A stretch of 64,000 bases of DNA, taken from the NCBI RefSeq assembly GCF_005490785.1, contig NZ_CP027295.1, positions 558,001 to 622,000 of the forward strand, in the 5' to 3' direction. Positions within the stretch are counted from its first letter, which is position 1. Each line of letters starts with the position of its first letter. The notes under the pieces were generated by a model that ran no database searches, was not told the DNA's origin, and saw only the letters and a program-made list of their open reading frames with translations. The DNA comes from Brachybacterium sp. SGAir0954. GTDB taxonomy: Bacteria > Actinomycetota > Actinomycetes > Actinomycetales > Dermabacteraceae. The translations under genes were made by a program, and so were the position numbers. Positions 7,683 to 16,585 of this stretch are shown in pieces.

Positions 7683-8432
7683 ATGAGCACGCTGTGGGTG
7701 GGCACCAGCTGGAAGATGACGAAGACCCTCACCGAGGCGCGGGCCTGGGCGGAGGGGCTGCGCGAGCACCTCGACACCGTCCCGGACGGCGTGCAGCCCT
7801 TCGTCATCCCCTCCTTCACCGCCACCACCACGGTGCGGGAGATCCTCGGCGAGGACTCCCCCGTGCTGCTCGGCGTGCAGAACGCGCACTGGGAGGACAC
7901 CGGCGCCTGGACCGGCGAGGTCTCCGTCCCGCAGGCGAAGGACGCCGGCGCGCAGATCGTCGAGATCGGCCACTCCGAGCGCCGCGAGCACTTCGGGGAG
8001 ACCGTGGAGACCACACGGCTCAAGGTCGCCGCGGCCCTGCGCCACGGCCTCACCCCGCTGCTGTGCATCGGGGAGAGCGCGGGGGTGAAGGAGGCCGGCG
8101 GCTCGAGCGCGTTCATCCTCGAGCAGGCCGCGGGCGCCCTCGAGGGCCTCTCCGAGGAGGAGCTCGCGCGCGTGGTCATCGCCTACGAGCCGATCTGGGC
8201 GATCGGCGAGAAGGGCCGACCCGCCACCGTCGAGGAGCTCGTCGAGCCCTTCGCCGCCCTCGGCGCGGAGTACACCCGCCGCGTCGCCGGGCTGCTCTAC
8301 GGCGGCTCCGTCAACCTCGGCAATGCCGCGGATCTGCTCGGCATCGACCACGTGACCGGCCTGTTCGTGGGCCGCACGGCATGGGAGCTCGAGGGCTACC
8401 TCGAGCTGCTCGCGATCGCCGGGCGGTCCTGA
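7683..8432 (+). CDS. Triosephosphate isomerase homologue of EryH/LerI type (L-erythrulose-1-phosphate isomerase)
   Basis: The 249-residue TIM barrel keeps the catalytic Lys (TSWKM), His (EIGHSERR) and Glu (AYEPIWAIG), and the phosphate loop LYGGSVN. The usual first-strand NWK is replaced by SWK, which I recall as typical of the EryH/LerI branch that acts on L-erythrulose 1-phosphate and not on glyceraldehyde phosphate. It starts five bases after the rpiB stop, so it is translationally close-coupled. With the kinase and RpiB it would complete L-erythrulose to L-erythrulose 1-phosphate to D-erythrulose 4-phosphate to D-erythrose 4-phosphate. A housekeeping tpiA is expected elsewhere in the genome. 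Confidence 0.8.
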   Translation: MSTLWVGTSWKMTKTLTEARAWAEGLREHLDTVPDGVQPFVIPSFTATTTVREILGEDSPVLLGVQNAHWEDTGAWTGEVSVPQAKDAGAQIVEIGHSERREHFGETVETTRLKVAAALRHGLTPLLCIGESAGVKEAGGSSAFILEQAAGALEGLSEEELARVVIAYEPIWAIGEKGRPATVEELVEPFAALGAEYTRRVAGLLYGGSVNLGNAADLLGIDHVTGLFVGRTAWELEGYLELLAIAGRS

Positions 8433-8488
8433 GAGCCCTCTCGGGGAGCGGTCGTATCCTTGTCCGCACGGCGAGGTCAGGGGGAACC

Positions 8489-9238
8489 ATGGCACAGCGG
8501 ACCGGCACGCTCCGGGTCCGGCCGCGGCGACGCGGCCGATGGCTCACGATCGGTGTGCCCGTCACCGCCGGGCTCGTGCTCGGCATCGGCAGCTTCCTCA
8601 CCCTCGGCGTCGCGAGCCTGATCGGCGGCGGCACCCTGCTCGCCCCGCTGCTCGCCGGCCTCGGCGTCGGCGTGCTCGTGGGCGGCGCCCTGGGCCTCGC
8701 CCTCCGCAACCGTCGCGCCGCCCCCGTGCGCCTGCAGGACTCGGGCCTCGCGATGCCCGAGGGCACGCTCCCCGCCCTCGAGGGGATCGTGCGCACCACC
8801 CGCCGTCGGCGACGTGACCTGCAGCGGGTGCGCCGGCACGTGCGCGACCGCACCGTGCGGCCCGTCCTGCGGCGCGCGGAGACGCTGCTGCTGCGGATCG
8901 ACGCGCTCGTCGCGAGCCCCGCGCTCCGGACCCGCCGCCCCTGGGACGACGACGTGCTCCTTCTCGAGGGGATGGCCGAGCGCTACGTCCCCGACCTTGT
9001 GCGCGCCGCGGAGGACAACGCCGGCTTCCTCACCGCCCCCGGCGACGGCCCGCGGCAGACGGCGCTCGCGAACCTCCGCAGCATCGACGCCCAGCTCGAC
9101 GCCCTCGCCATGAGGCTCGACGAGGTCGAGGGCCGGCTCGTCTCGGGCGTCACCCGGGAGCTCGACGTGCACGCCGAGTTCCTGCGCGTGCGCCTCGCCC
9201 AGGGCGAGCCGGTGCGGGTCAGTCCTCCGCTGCGCTGA
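8489..9238 (+). CDS. Membrane-anchored helical protein of unknown function
   Basis: The 249-residue protein has a short Arg-rich N-terminus, then two closely spaced hydrophobic helices (about residues 20-42 and 45-65, Gly/Leu-rich). A basic linker RRRRRDLQRVRRH and a long alpha-helical cytoplasmic part follow. I do not recognise a domain. The layout loosely resembles XpaC-like proteins that often accompany TelA, and a TelA gene lies 8 kb to the left, but that is weak. The ATG at 8489 has AGGGGG five to ten bases upstream. Its 3' end overlaps the convergent GntR gene by 20 bp. It is probably not part of the sugar pathway. Confidence 0.65.
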   Translation: MAQRTGTLRVRPRRRGRWLTIGVPVTAGLVLGIGSFLTLGVASLIGGGTLLAPLLAGLGVGVLVGGALGLALRNRRAAPVRLQDSGLAMPEGTLPALEGIVRTTRRRRRDLQRVRRHVRDRTVRPVLRRAETLLLRIDALVASPALRTRRPWDDDVLLLEGMAERYVPDLVRAAEDNAGFLTAPGDGPRQTALANLRSIDAQLDALAMRLDEVEGRLVSGVTRELDVHAEFLRVRLAQGEPVRVSPPLR

Positions 9239-9899
9239 GCGAGCGGGCGAGCACGGCGTCGAGGTGCGCGGCGAGGGCCTGCAGCGCCCCGTCATGATGA
9301 TGCTGGCGCACCTTCTCCAGCACGATCCCGTGCTCCTCGTGGGCCACGCGGCCGTCGAAGGTCTCGGGCCCGCCGGACCAGGTCTGCCGCATGCGGTGGC
9401 TGTAGGTGCTGAGGTTCTCGACCATGGTGCGCAGGTAGCGGTTGTCCGCGTGGGCGAAGAACACCTGGTGGAAGGCCCAGTCCGCCCGGAAGTGCTCGTT
9501 GAGCAGCTCGTAGTCCTCGGCGCCCGCGGCGTCGATCTGGGCGAGCACCTCGGCGTGGCGGGCGTGCGCGGCCTCGAGATCGGCGACGAGCGCGTCCCAC
9601 TGGGTGAAGGCGCGACCCAGGGCCGCGGACTCAACGACCTTGCGGGCGTCGAGCAGCTCGGTCATGTGCTCGGCGTCCAGCGGCGGGGCGACCACGTAGC
9701 CGCGCAGCGCCACGTACTCCACGAGGCCGGAGCGCTCGAGGGCCACCATCGCCTCGCGCACCGGGGTGGGTGAGACCTCAAGGTCGCGGGCGAGGCCGTC
9801 GATGCTGAGGCGGGAGCCGGGGGCCCAGCGGTTCTCGAGGAGGCGCTGGAGGATGAGCTCCTCGACCTCGTCGCGCAGGACCTGTCGTCGGATGGCCAA
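9219..9899 (-). CDS. GntR-family regulator, FadR/FCD subfamily
   Basis: The 226-residue protein has an N-terminal winged helix (about residues 1-70; RLSIDGLARDLEVSPTPVRE, recognition helix VSPTPVREAMVALE) and a C-terminal all-helical FCD ligand domain. Acidic and His residues for a metal-bound carboxylate are visible (D in AEDYELLNEHFRAD; H in FHQVFFAHADN). I place the start at the TTG at 9899, because it has AAGGAG exactly seven bases upstream and leaves the operator at 9957-9966 in the promoter; the longer reading frame would run through that operator. It is divergent from the MFS gene. Organic acids are the usual ligands of this subfamily. It is the best candidate for the four TCCYATRGGA sites. 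Confidence 0.85.
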   Translation of the reverse strand: MAIRRQVLRDEVEELILQRLLENRWAPGSRLSIDGLARDLEVSPTPVREAMVALERSGLVEYVALRGYVVAPPLDAEHMTELLDARKVVESAALGRAFTQWDALVADLEAAHARHAEVLAQIDAAGAEDYELLNEHFRADWAFHQVFFAHADNRYLRTMVENLSTYSHRMRQTWSGGPETFDGRVAHEEHGIVLEKVRQHHHDGALQALAAHLDAVLARSLSAAED

Positions 9900-9956
9900 G
9901 GGGCGGCTCCTTCGGGCGGGGCGGCGGCTCCCGGTGTCCGGACTGCCGATCGGGCT

Positions 9957-9966
9957 TCCCATAGGA
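9957..9966. promoter_or_regulatory. GntR-type operator copy 4 (regulator/MFS divergent promoter)
   Basis: TCCCATAGGA, one mismatch from a perfect palindrome, lies 58 bp upstream of the regulator start and 34 bp upstream of the divergent MFS reading frame. The position suggests autoregulation and control of the exporter-like MFS gene. Confidence 0.7.
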
Positions 9967-9999
9967 TAACGGGGCCCGCGCCGAGCTGAGGAGCCTCCC

Positions 10000-11247
10000 A
10001 CGACCACCACCGCGCCCCGCCGCTTCGGCGCCCTCCGCGACCCCCACTCGCGGCCCTACCTGCTCACCGCCGGCCTCTCGATGATGGCGGACAACATCGA
10101 GCACGTCATCACCTACTGGTTCCTCTGGCAGGCCTTCCACTCCCCCGCGCTCGTGGGCTTCCAGGTGATCAGCCACTGGCTGCCGTTCCTGCTGTGCTCG
10201 GTGTGGTTCGGCGAGCTCGCCGAGCGGCACGACTGCCGTCGGATCATCCAGATCGCCCAGGGGCTGTTCGCCTTCGTCTCCGTGGCCTGGGGCGTCCTCT
10301 TCCTCACCGGCACGCTGACGATGTGGGAGGCGTGCATCCTGCTCGTGCTGCACGGCTGCGCGGGCGCCCTCTGGGGCCCGGCGGAGCAGCTCATGCTCCA
10401 CGACTTCGCCGAGCCGCGGGAGCTGCCCGGTGCGGTGCGGCTGAACGCGACCTTCAAGAGCCTCGGCGTGCTCGCCGGGCCGATCGTCGGCTCCGCGCTG
10501 CTGCTCGCCCTGGGCCCGGCGATCGGGATCCTCGTGAACGTCCTGTTCTACCTGCCGATGACCCTGCTCATGCTGCGCACCCCCTACACCGGGCACACGC
10601 GCGACGGCGTGGTCCGACGTGAGCGGCTCGGCCCGCTGCGCTCCCTCGCCGTGCTGCGCACCGTCGCCGGGGACCGCGTGCTCGTCGCGATGATCGCGCT
10701 GGGCGGGCTCATCGCGGTGGGCGTCGGCTCCTCCCTCCAGGTCGCCATGCCCTCCCTCGCCGACGCCCTCGGCGCCGGGGACGCGGGCGCCGCCTACGGC
10801 CTGCTCCTCTTCGCGAACGGCGTGGGCGGCGTGGTGGGCGGCGTGCTGCTCGAGGCGACGGGCGTGATCCGGCCCAGCACCCGCGCCGCCGTCGTCGCGA
10901 CCTTCCTCTTCGGGGTGACCACGATCGTGGTGGCGACCTCGCCGAGCTACCTCGTCACCGTGCTCGCGCTCGTCATCGGCGGCGTCGCGAACATGGCCTC
11001 GATGACGATCGGCCAGGCCGTCGTGCAGCTGCGCGCGCCGGTCGACCAGCGCGGCCGCGTGATCGGCGTCTACAGCATGCTCACCACGGGTCTGCGCACC
11101 GGCAACGGGATCACCCTCGCGGTGCTCGGCTCCCTGATCGGCGTGACCGGGACCGTGCTCGTGGGCGGCGGCGTGCTCGCCGTCGGGGCGGTCGTCATCG
11201 CGGCGCTCATCGCGCTGGCGACCGCCCGACGGCGCGCGGCGGGCTAG
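10000..11247 (+). CDS. MFS transporter with a possible ACG start
   Basis: This is a 415-residue 12-helix MFS protein of the drug/siderophore exporter type; the early helix reads MMADNIEHVITYWFLWQAFH. The first ATG (10081) would cut about 27 residues that look like a normal MFS N-terminus (RRFGALRDP, then the first helix). Between the in-frame stop at 9967 and 10081 there is no ATG, GTG or TTG. An ACG at 10000 sits six bases after GAGGAG (9988-9993), a perfect ribosome-site distance. Either ACG initiates, a base differs from the true sequence, or a shortened form is made. The gene is divergent from the GntR gene with an operator between them, so it may export a pathway intermediate or import a substrate. 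Confidence 0.7.
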   Translation, partial: TTTTAPRRFGALRDPHSRPYLLTAGLSMMADNIEHVITYWFLWQAFHSPALVGFQVISHWLPFLLCSVWFGELAERHDCRRIIQIAQGLFAFVSVAWGVLFLTGTLTMWEACILLVLHGCAGALWGPAEQLMLHDFAEPRELPGAVRLNATFKSLGVLAGPIVGSALLLALGPAIGILVNVLFYLPMTLLMLRTPYTGHTRDGVVRRERLGPLRSLAVLRTVAGDRVLVAMIALGGLIAVGVGSSLQVAMPSLADALGAGDAGAAYGLLLFANGVGGVVGGVLLEATGVIRPSTRAAVVATFLFGVTTIVVATSPSYLVTVLALVIGGVANMASMTIGQAVVQLRAPVDQRGRVIGVYSMLTTGLRTGNGITLAVLGSLIGVTGTVLVGGGVLAVGAVVIAALIALATARRRAAG

Positions 11248-12230
11248 AGCGAGGCGAGCGGCACGGGCTGCCCCGTGCGCACGGACTCCTGGGCGGCGGC
11301 GACCACGCGCGTGGTGCGCAGGCCCACCTCGCCCGTCGGCTCGACCGCCTCACCGGCGCGCACGGCGCCGAGGAACGCCTCGAGCAGCGCCGCGTCGAGG
11401 TCCGTCCCGTAGGGCAGCCAGCGGCCGGGGCCGCCCACGTGCGGGGCGAAGGCGTCGATCTGCAGCTGCCCGCCGGTGCCCACGGCCTGCAGGGTGAGGC
11501 CGCCCCAGGTGGGGGCGTCCGCCGGCTGCGACCACGAGCAGTCGATCGTCGCGACGAGGCCGCCGGGGTAGGTGAGGGTGACGAGGCCGCCGGTCTCCGC
11601 GTCCCCTGCCCGGTCCTTCCAGAGGATCCGGTTGGTGACGGCGTGGACCGTCTCCGGCTCGCCGAGCAGCGAGTCGAGGATCTGGGCGAGGTGCACCGTG
11701 TGGTCCACGAGGGCGCCGCCGCCTGCGAGCTCCGGGTCGCTGAACCAGTCGCGGCCCGCGGGCAGCTTGCCGTTGTTCGTGCCGGTCAGGCCGATGACCT
11801 CACCGAGCGTGCCGTCGGCGGCCGCCGTGCGGAGCGCCGCGACGGCCGGGGAGAAGTGCACGGGGAAGGCCGTCATGAGCACGACGCCCGCATCCCGGCA
11901 GGCCGCGACCATCTCCTCGGCGTCCGCGACGGTGGTCGCGAGCGGCTTCTCGCACAGCACGTGCACACCGCGCCGCGCGGCCTCGAGCACGAGGTCGCGG
12001 TGGTGGGCGTTCGCGCTGGTCACAACGATCGCCTCGGGGCCGTCGGCCCAGCGGTCCCAGGCCTCCTCGTAGGAGCCGACGAGGCTGCGGGCGCTCACGT
12101 TGCCGAAGCCGTCCGGGTCCGCGACGACGAGGTCGACGTCCGCCCGGGCCTCGAGCAGCGCCGCGTAGCCCGCGGCATGGGTGTGCGCGCAGCTCATGAG
12201 CGCCACGCGGAGGGGGGTGGGGGTCAGCAT
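11244..12230 (-). CDS. Gfo/Idh/MocA-family oxidoreductase A
   Basis: The 328-residue NAD(P)-dependent dehydrogenase has an N-terminal Rossmann domain (LRVALMSCAHTHAAGYAALL) and the family signature CEKPLATTVADAEEM with the conserved Lys. The C-terminal part contains the DH pair GGGALVDHTVHLAQIL expected near the active site. The normal GxGxxG is altered to MSCAHTHA, as in one subgroup of the family. It overlaps the stop of gene B by seven bases (ATGCTGA), which implies translational coupling. Substrates of such enzymes include inositols, sugars and their lactones. A role in sugar oxidation is likely, but the exact substrate is unknown. It overlaps the convergent MFS gene by four bases. Confidence 0.82.
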   Translation of the reverse strand: MLTPTPLRVALMSCAHTHAAGYAALLEARADVDLVVADPDGFGNVSARSLVGSYEEAWDRWADGPEAIVVTSANAHHRDLVLEAARRGVHVLCEKPLATTVADAEEMVAACRDAGVVLMTAFPVHFSPAVAALRTAAADGTLGEVIGLTGTNNGKLPAGRDWFSDPELAGGGALVDHTVHLAQILDSLLGEPETVHAVTNRILWKDRAGDAETGGLVTLTYPGGLVATIDCSWSQPADAPTWGGLTLQAVGTGGQLQIDAFAPHVGGPGRWLPYGTDLDAALLEAFLGAVRAGEAVEPTGEVGLRTTRVVAAAQESVRTGQPVPLASL

Positions 12231-13237
12231 GCGATGCTCCGTCCGGTGCGCAGGGACTGCAGGGCCGCGCCGGCCACGCGCACGGCCTCGGCGCCGTCGG
12301 CCCCGTCCACGCGCGCGGCGCCGCCGCTGCTCAGGGCCGCCACGAAGTCGAGGATCTCCTCGGCGTAGGGGCTGGGGAAGGTCGTGACCTCCGGCAGGAA
12401 GCCGTCGCCGGAGGCCTGGCGGGCCGCGGCGACCGCGTCGAAGGTGATGCCGGAGTCGCCCGCGGAGTCGTAGCGCAGGCAGCCGCCGGAGCCGGCGAGG
12501 TCGAAGGTGTAGCGGAACGCGGTGCCGGGAGCGCCCCACAGGCCGCGGCAGTGGCTGATCGCGCCCGAGGCGTGGGTGAGGACCACGTGGGCGGTGCGCA
12601 CCTCGTCCGTCGCGGCGGCCGTGTGCTGGCGGGCGTGGACGGCGACGGCCGGGCCGGCCATCCACAGCGCCTGGTCGATGTCGTGGATCATCTGGTCCAT
12701 GACGATGCCGCCCGAGAGCGACTCGTCCCCGAACCAGGGCTGGCGCGGGAAGGAGCCGGTGCGCTCGAAGCGCAGCACGGCGATCTCGCCGATCTCGCCC
12801 GCGTCGATCGCCCGCTTCGCGGCCGCGTACTGCGGGAAGTAGCGGACGACGTGCGCGGGCAGCAGGCGTCGGCCCGCCCGCTCGGCGTGCGCGACGAGAT
12901 CGTCGGCCTCCTCCGCGGTGAGCGCGAGCGGCTTCTCGCAGACCACGTCGAGCCCCGCGTCGAGCGCAGCGTGCACGATCGCGCCGTGCTCCGGAGTGGG
13001 GGTGCAGACGTCGACCACGTCGACGGCCGCGAGCAGGGAGCCGAGGTCCGCGTGAACCCGCGCGCCGAACTGCGCGGCGAACTCCTCCGCGCCGGCGACG
13101 CTGTGGCAGTGCAGCTCGGCGCCCGCCTCGACCCAGCCGGGGGCGTGGGCGCGGGAGATGCCGCCGGTGCCGACGATGCCGACGCGGAGCGGGGACGAAT
13201 GCTGGTCAGGTGCCGGGTCGGCGCTGAACTGGGGCAT
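12224..13237 (-). CDS. Gfo/Idh/MocA-family oxidoreductase B
   Basis: The 337-residue protein has a canonical dinucleotide site RVGIVGTGGISRAHA, the signature VVCEKPLALTAEEADDL, and the substrate-site pair MDQMIHDIDQALW in the C-terminal domain. It is the first gene of a two-gene operon with oxidoreductase A and is divergent from the broken arabinofuranosidase. No good ribosome site precedes the ATG at 13237; a TAGGTT lies a few bases upstream, so a leaderless transcript is possible. D-apiose dehydrogenase and several pentose dehydrogenases belong to this family, but the sequence alone does not decide the substrate. Confidence 0.83.
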   Translation of the reverse strand: MPQFSADPAPDQHSSPLRVGIVGTGGISRAHAPGWVEAGAELHCHSVAGAEEFAAQFGARVHADLGSLLAAVDVVDVCTPTPEHGAIVHAALDAGLDVVCEKPLALTAEEADDLVAHAERAGRRLLPAHVVRYFPQYAAAKRAIDAGEIGEIAVLRFERTGSFPRQPWFGDESLSGGIVMDQMIHDIDQALWMAGPAVAVHARQHTAAATDEVRTAHVVLTHASGAISHCRGLWGAPGTAFRYTFDLAGSGGCLRYDSAGDSGITFDAVAAARQASGDGFLPEVTTFPSPYAEEILDFVAALSSGGAARVDGADGAEAVRVAGAALQSLRTGRSIAC

Positions 13238-13294
13238 GGGTCGAACCTATCGCGCAGCGGGCATCCCTGGCCCGGCGTCCGCAGGTCCCACTAG

Positions 13295-14800
<1,506 letters not shown>

Positions 14801-15841
14801 CCTCCGGCCCCGTCCCCTGCTTCTCGCGGAACAGGGACGCGAAAAGAGGGCCACGCCCACGGCGAGCGCGGCGGGGATCAGCCGGATCGCCCGCCAGGCG
14901 TGGGTGCCGTCGGAGGCGAGGAAGGCGTCGACGATGGGCCCGGAGATCAGCGAGCCGATCAGCAGCGTCCACTTGATGCCGAGCTTCTTCAGCATGAGCG
15001 GCATGATCAGCAGGAACAGCGCCTCGGAGACCTGCCCGAGGGACTGCACCGCCGCCGCGGACCTCACCCCGATCTCGTTGAGGTAGAGGTTGGTGAAGTT
15101 GTAGTAGAAGGCCAGCGGGATGCAGATGAGGATCGAGGAGAGGAAGAAGACGAGGAAGGAGCGGCTCCTCAGCAGGGCGAGGGCGTCGAGGCCCAGCACG
15201 TCCCGCACGGTCGCGCGGCCCTGCGCCGGCTGCGGCGGCTGCGGCGGCGTGTGCGGGAGGGTGAAGGCGTAGATCCCCAGCAACGCCGAGCCGATCGCGG
15301 CCATGACGAAGGTGTTCGCGAGCGCACCGCCCGCCTCCCAGCCGAGCCAGCCGATGAGCAGGCCCGCGATGATCCAGCCGATCGTGCCGAACACGCGGAT
15401 CGACGGGAACTGCTTCTCGGGGCTCGCGAGGCGCCGGAAGGAGATCGAGTTCGCGAGCGCGAGGGTGGGCATGAAGGACACCATCGCGAGCAGCGCGAGC
15501 ACGAAGAACGGCCCGAACTCCTCCTGCCGCCCCGCGAGGAACAGCATGACGGCGCTGACCACGTGCAGCACGCCGAGGATCCGCTGGGCCGCGAAGAAGC
15601 GGTCCGCGATGAGGCCCACGATGAACGGGGCGAGGATCGCGCCGAGGGACTGGGTGAGGAAGGCGAGGGAGATCTGGCTGCCGCTCGCCTGCAGATCGGT
15701 CGCGAGGTAGGTGCCGAGGGTGACGAACCAGGCGCCCCAGACGAAGAACTCCAGGAACATCATCGTCGAGAGCCGCGCACGGGTGAGGAGGTCGAGGTCC
15801 ATGCCCCAGGAATCCAGCCCGGCACAGGGCACCATGGGGGC

Positions 15842-16585
15842 ATGATCGACGACGAGCATCCGCTGCTGACGGCGCTCACCGGGCAGTGGGTGGAGGCCGC
15901 CGACCCGGCGCCGCAACCCGTCCTGGTGACGAGCCGCGCGGCCGTGCTGCACGGTGACCTGCGGGGGCCGAGCGGCGCTCCCACCAGGGACGACGCCCGC
16001 GTGCTGGGCGCCTTCGTCACCTCGAGCGTGCTCGCCGCCGACGGGACGCTGACGCTCCTGCTCGCCGATGCGGACGGCGGCCGGCCGATGCCGCTCGCGG
16101 TCGCCGCGCCCTGGGGCCTCGCCCTTCCGGACGGCTCCGCCCTCGCCGCCGCGGAGGACGGCCGGATCGGCGTGCGTCCCGGGGATCCTGCCCCGCGCTT
16201 CGCGACCCCCGCGGCCATGGCGGCGTGGGCGGCGAGCGACCCGGACGAGGTCGAGCTCGCGGTGCTCGAGGCGGGGCTCGACGACTGGGTGACCCCGGGG
16301 GACGTCGTCGCCGAGCTCGTGGAGCGCGGCGTGCGGGACCCGCGGGAGATCGCCCGCCATGGCGCGGCGGCGCTCGCCCGGCTCGTGGCCCGCGGGGACC
16401 TCGAGGCCGGTTCGATCGGCGAGCAGGGCTTCGTCGCTGCTGCTGAGGGACAGGCCGCATCGATCGAGCACGTGGCGGCGCTGTGGTCCGCGCTCGGCGG
16501 GATCGGGAGGCGGCCGGGCCCCGGTCAGATCGCCTGGTTCGCGATCACCGACCGGGGCCGGTCCCGCATGCCCGTCAGCTCGTGA
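15842..16585 (+). CDS. Hypothetical protein, 247 residues
   Basis: I do not recognise this protein. It is Ala-rich and soluble, without signal peptide or membrane helix. The N-terminal half looks like beta structure with repeated hydrophobic strands (AVLHGDLRG, LTLLLADADGGRPMPL). The C-terminal half looks helical and may hold a winged-helix-like segment (TPGDVVAELVERGVRDPREI). The ATG at 15842 is preceded by a G-rich stretch. It overlaps the convergent GH94 gene by 11 bp. Codon use is as clean as its neighbours, so it is a real gene. Confidence 0.65.
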   Translation: MIDDEHPLLTALTGQWVEAADPAPQPVLVTSRAAVLHGDLRGPSGAPTRDDARVLGAFVTSSVLAADGTLTLLLADADGGRPMPLAVAAPWGLALPDGSALAAAEDGRIGVRPGDPAPRFATPAAMAAWAASDPDEVELAVLEAGLDDWVTPGDVVAELVERGVRDPREIARHGAAALARLVARGDLEAGSIGEQGFVAAAEGQAASIEHVAALWSALGGIGRRPGPGQIAWFAITDRGRSRMPVSS

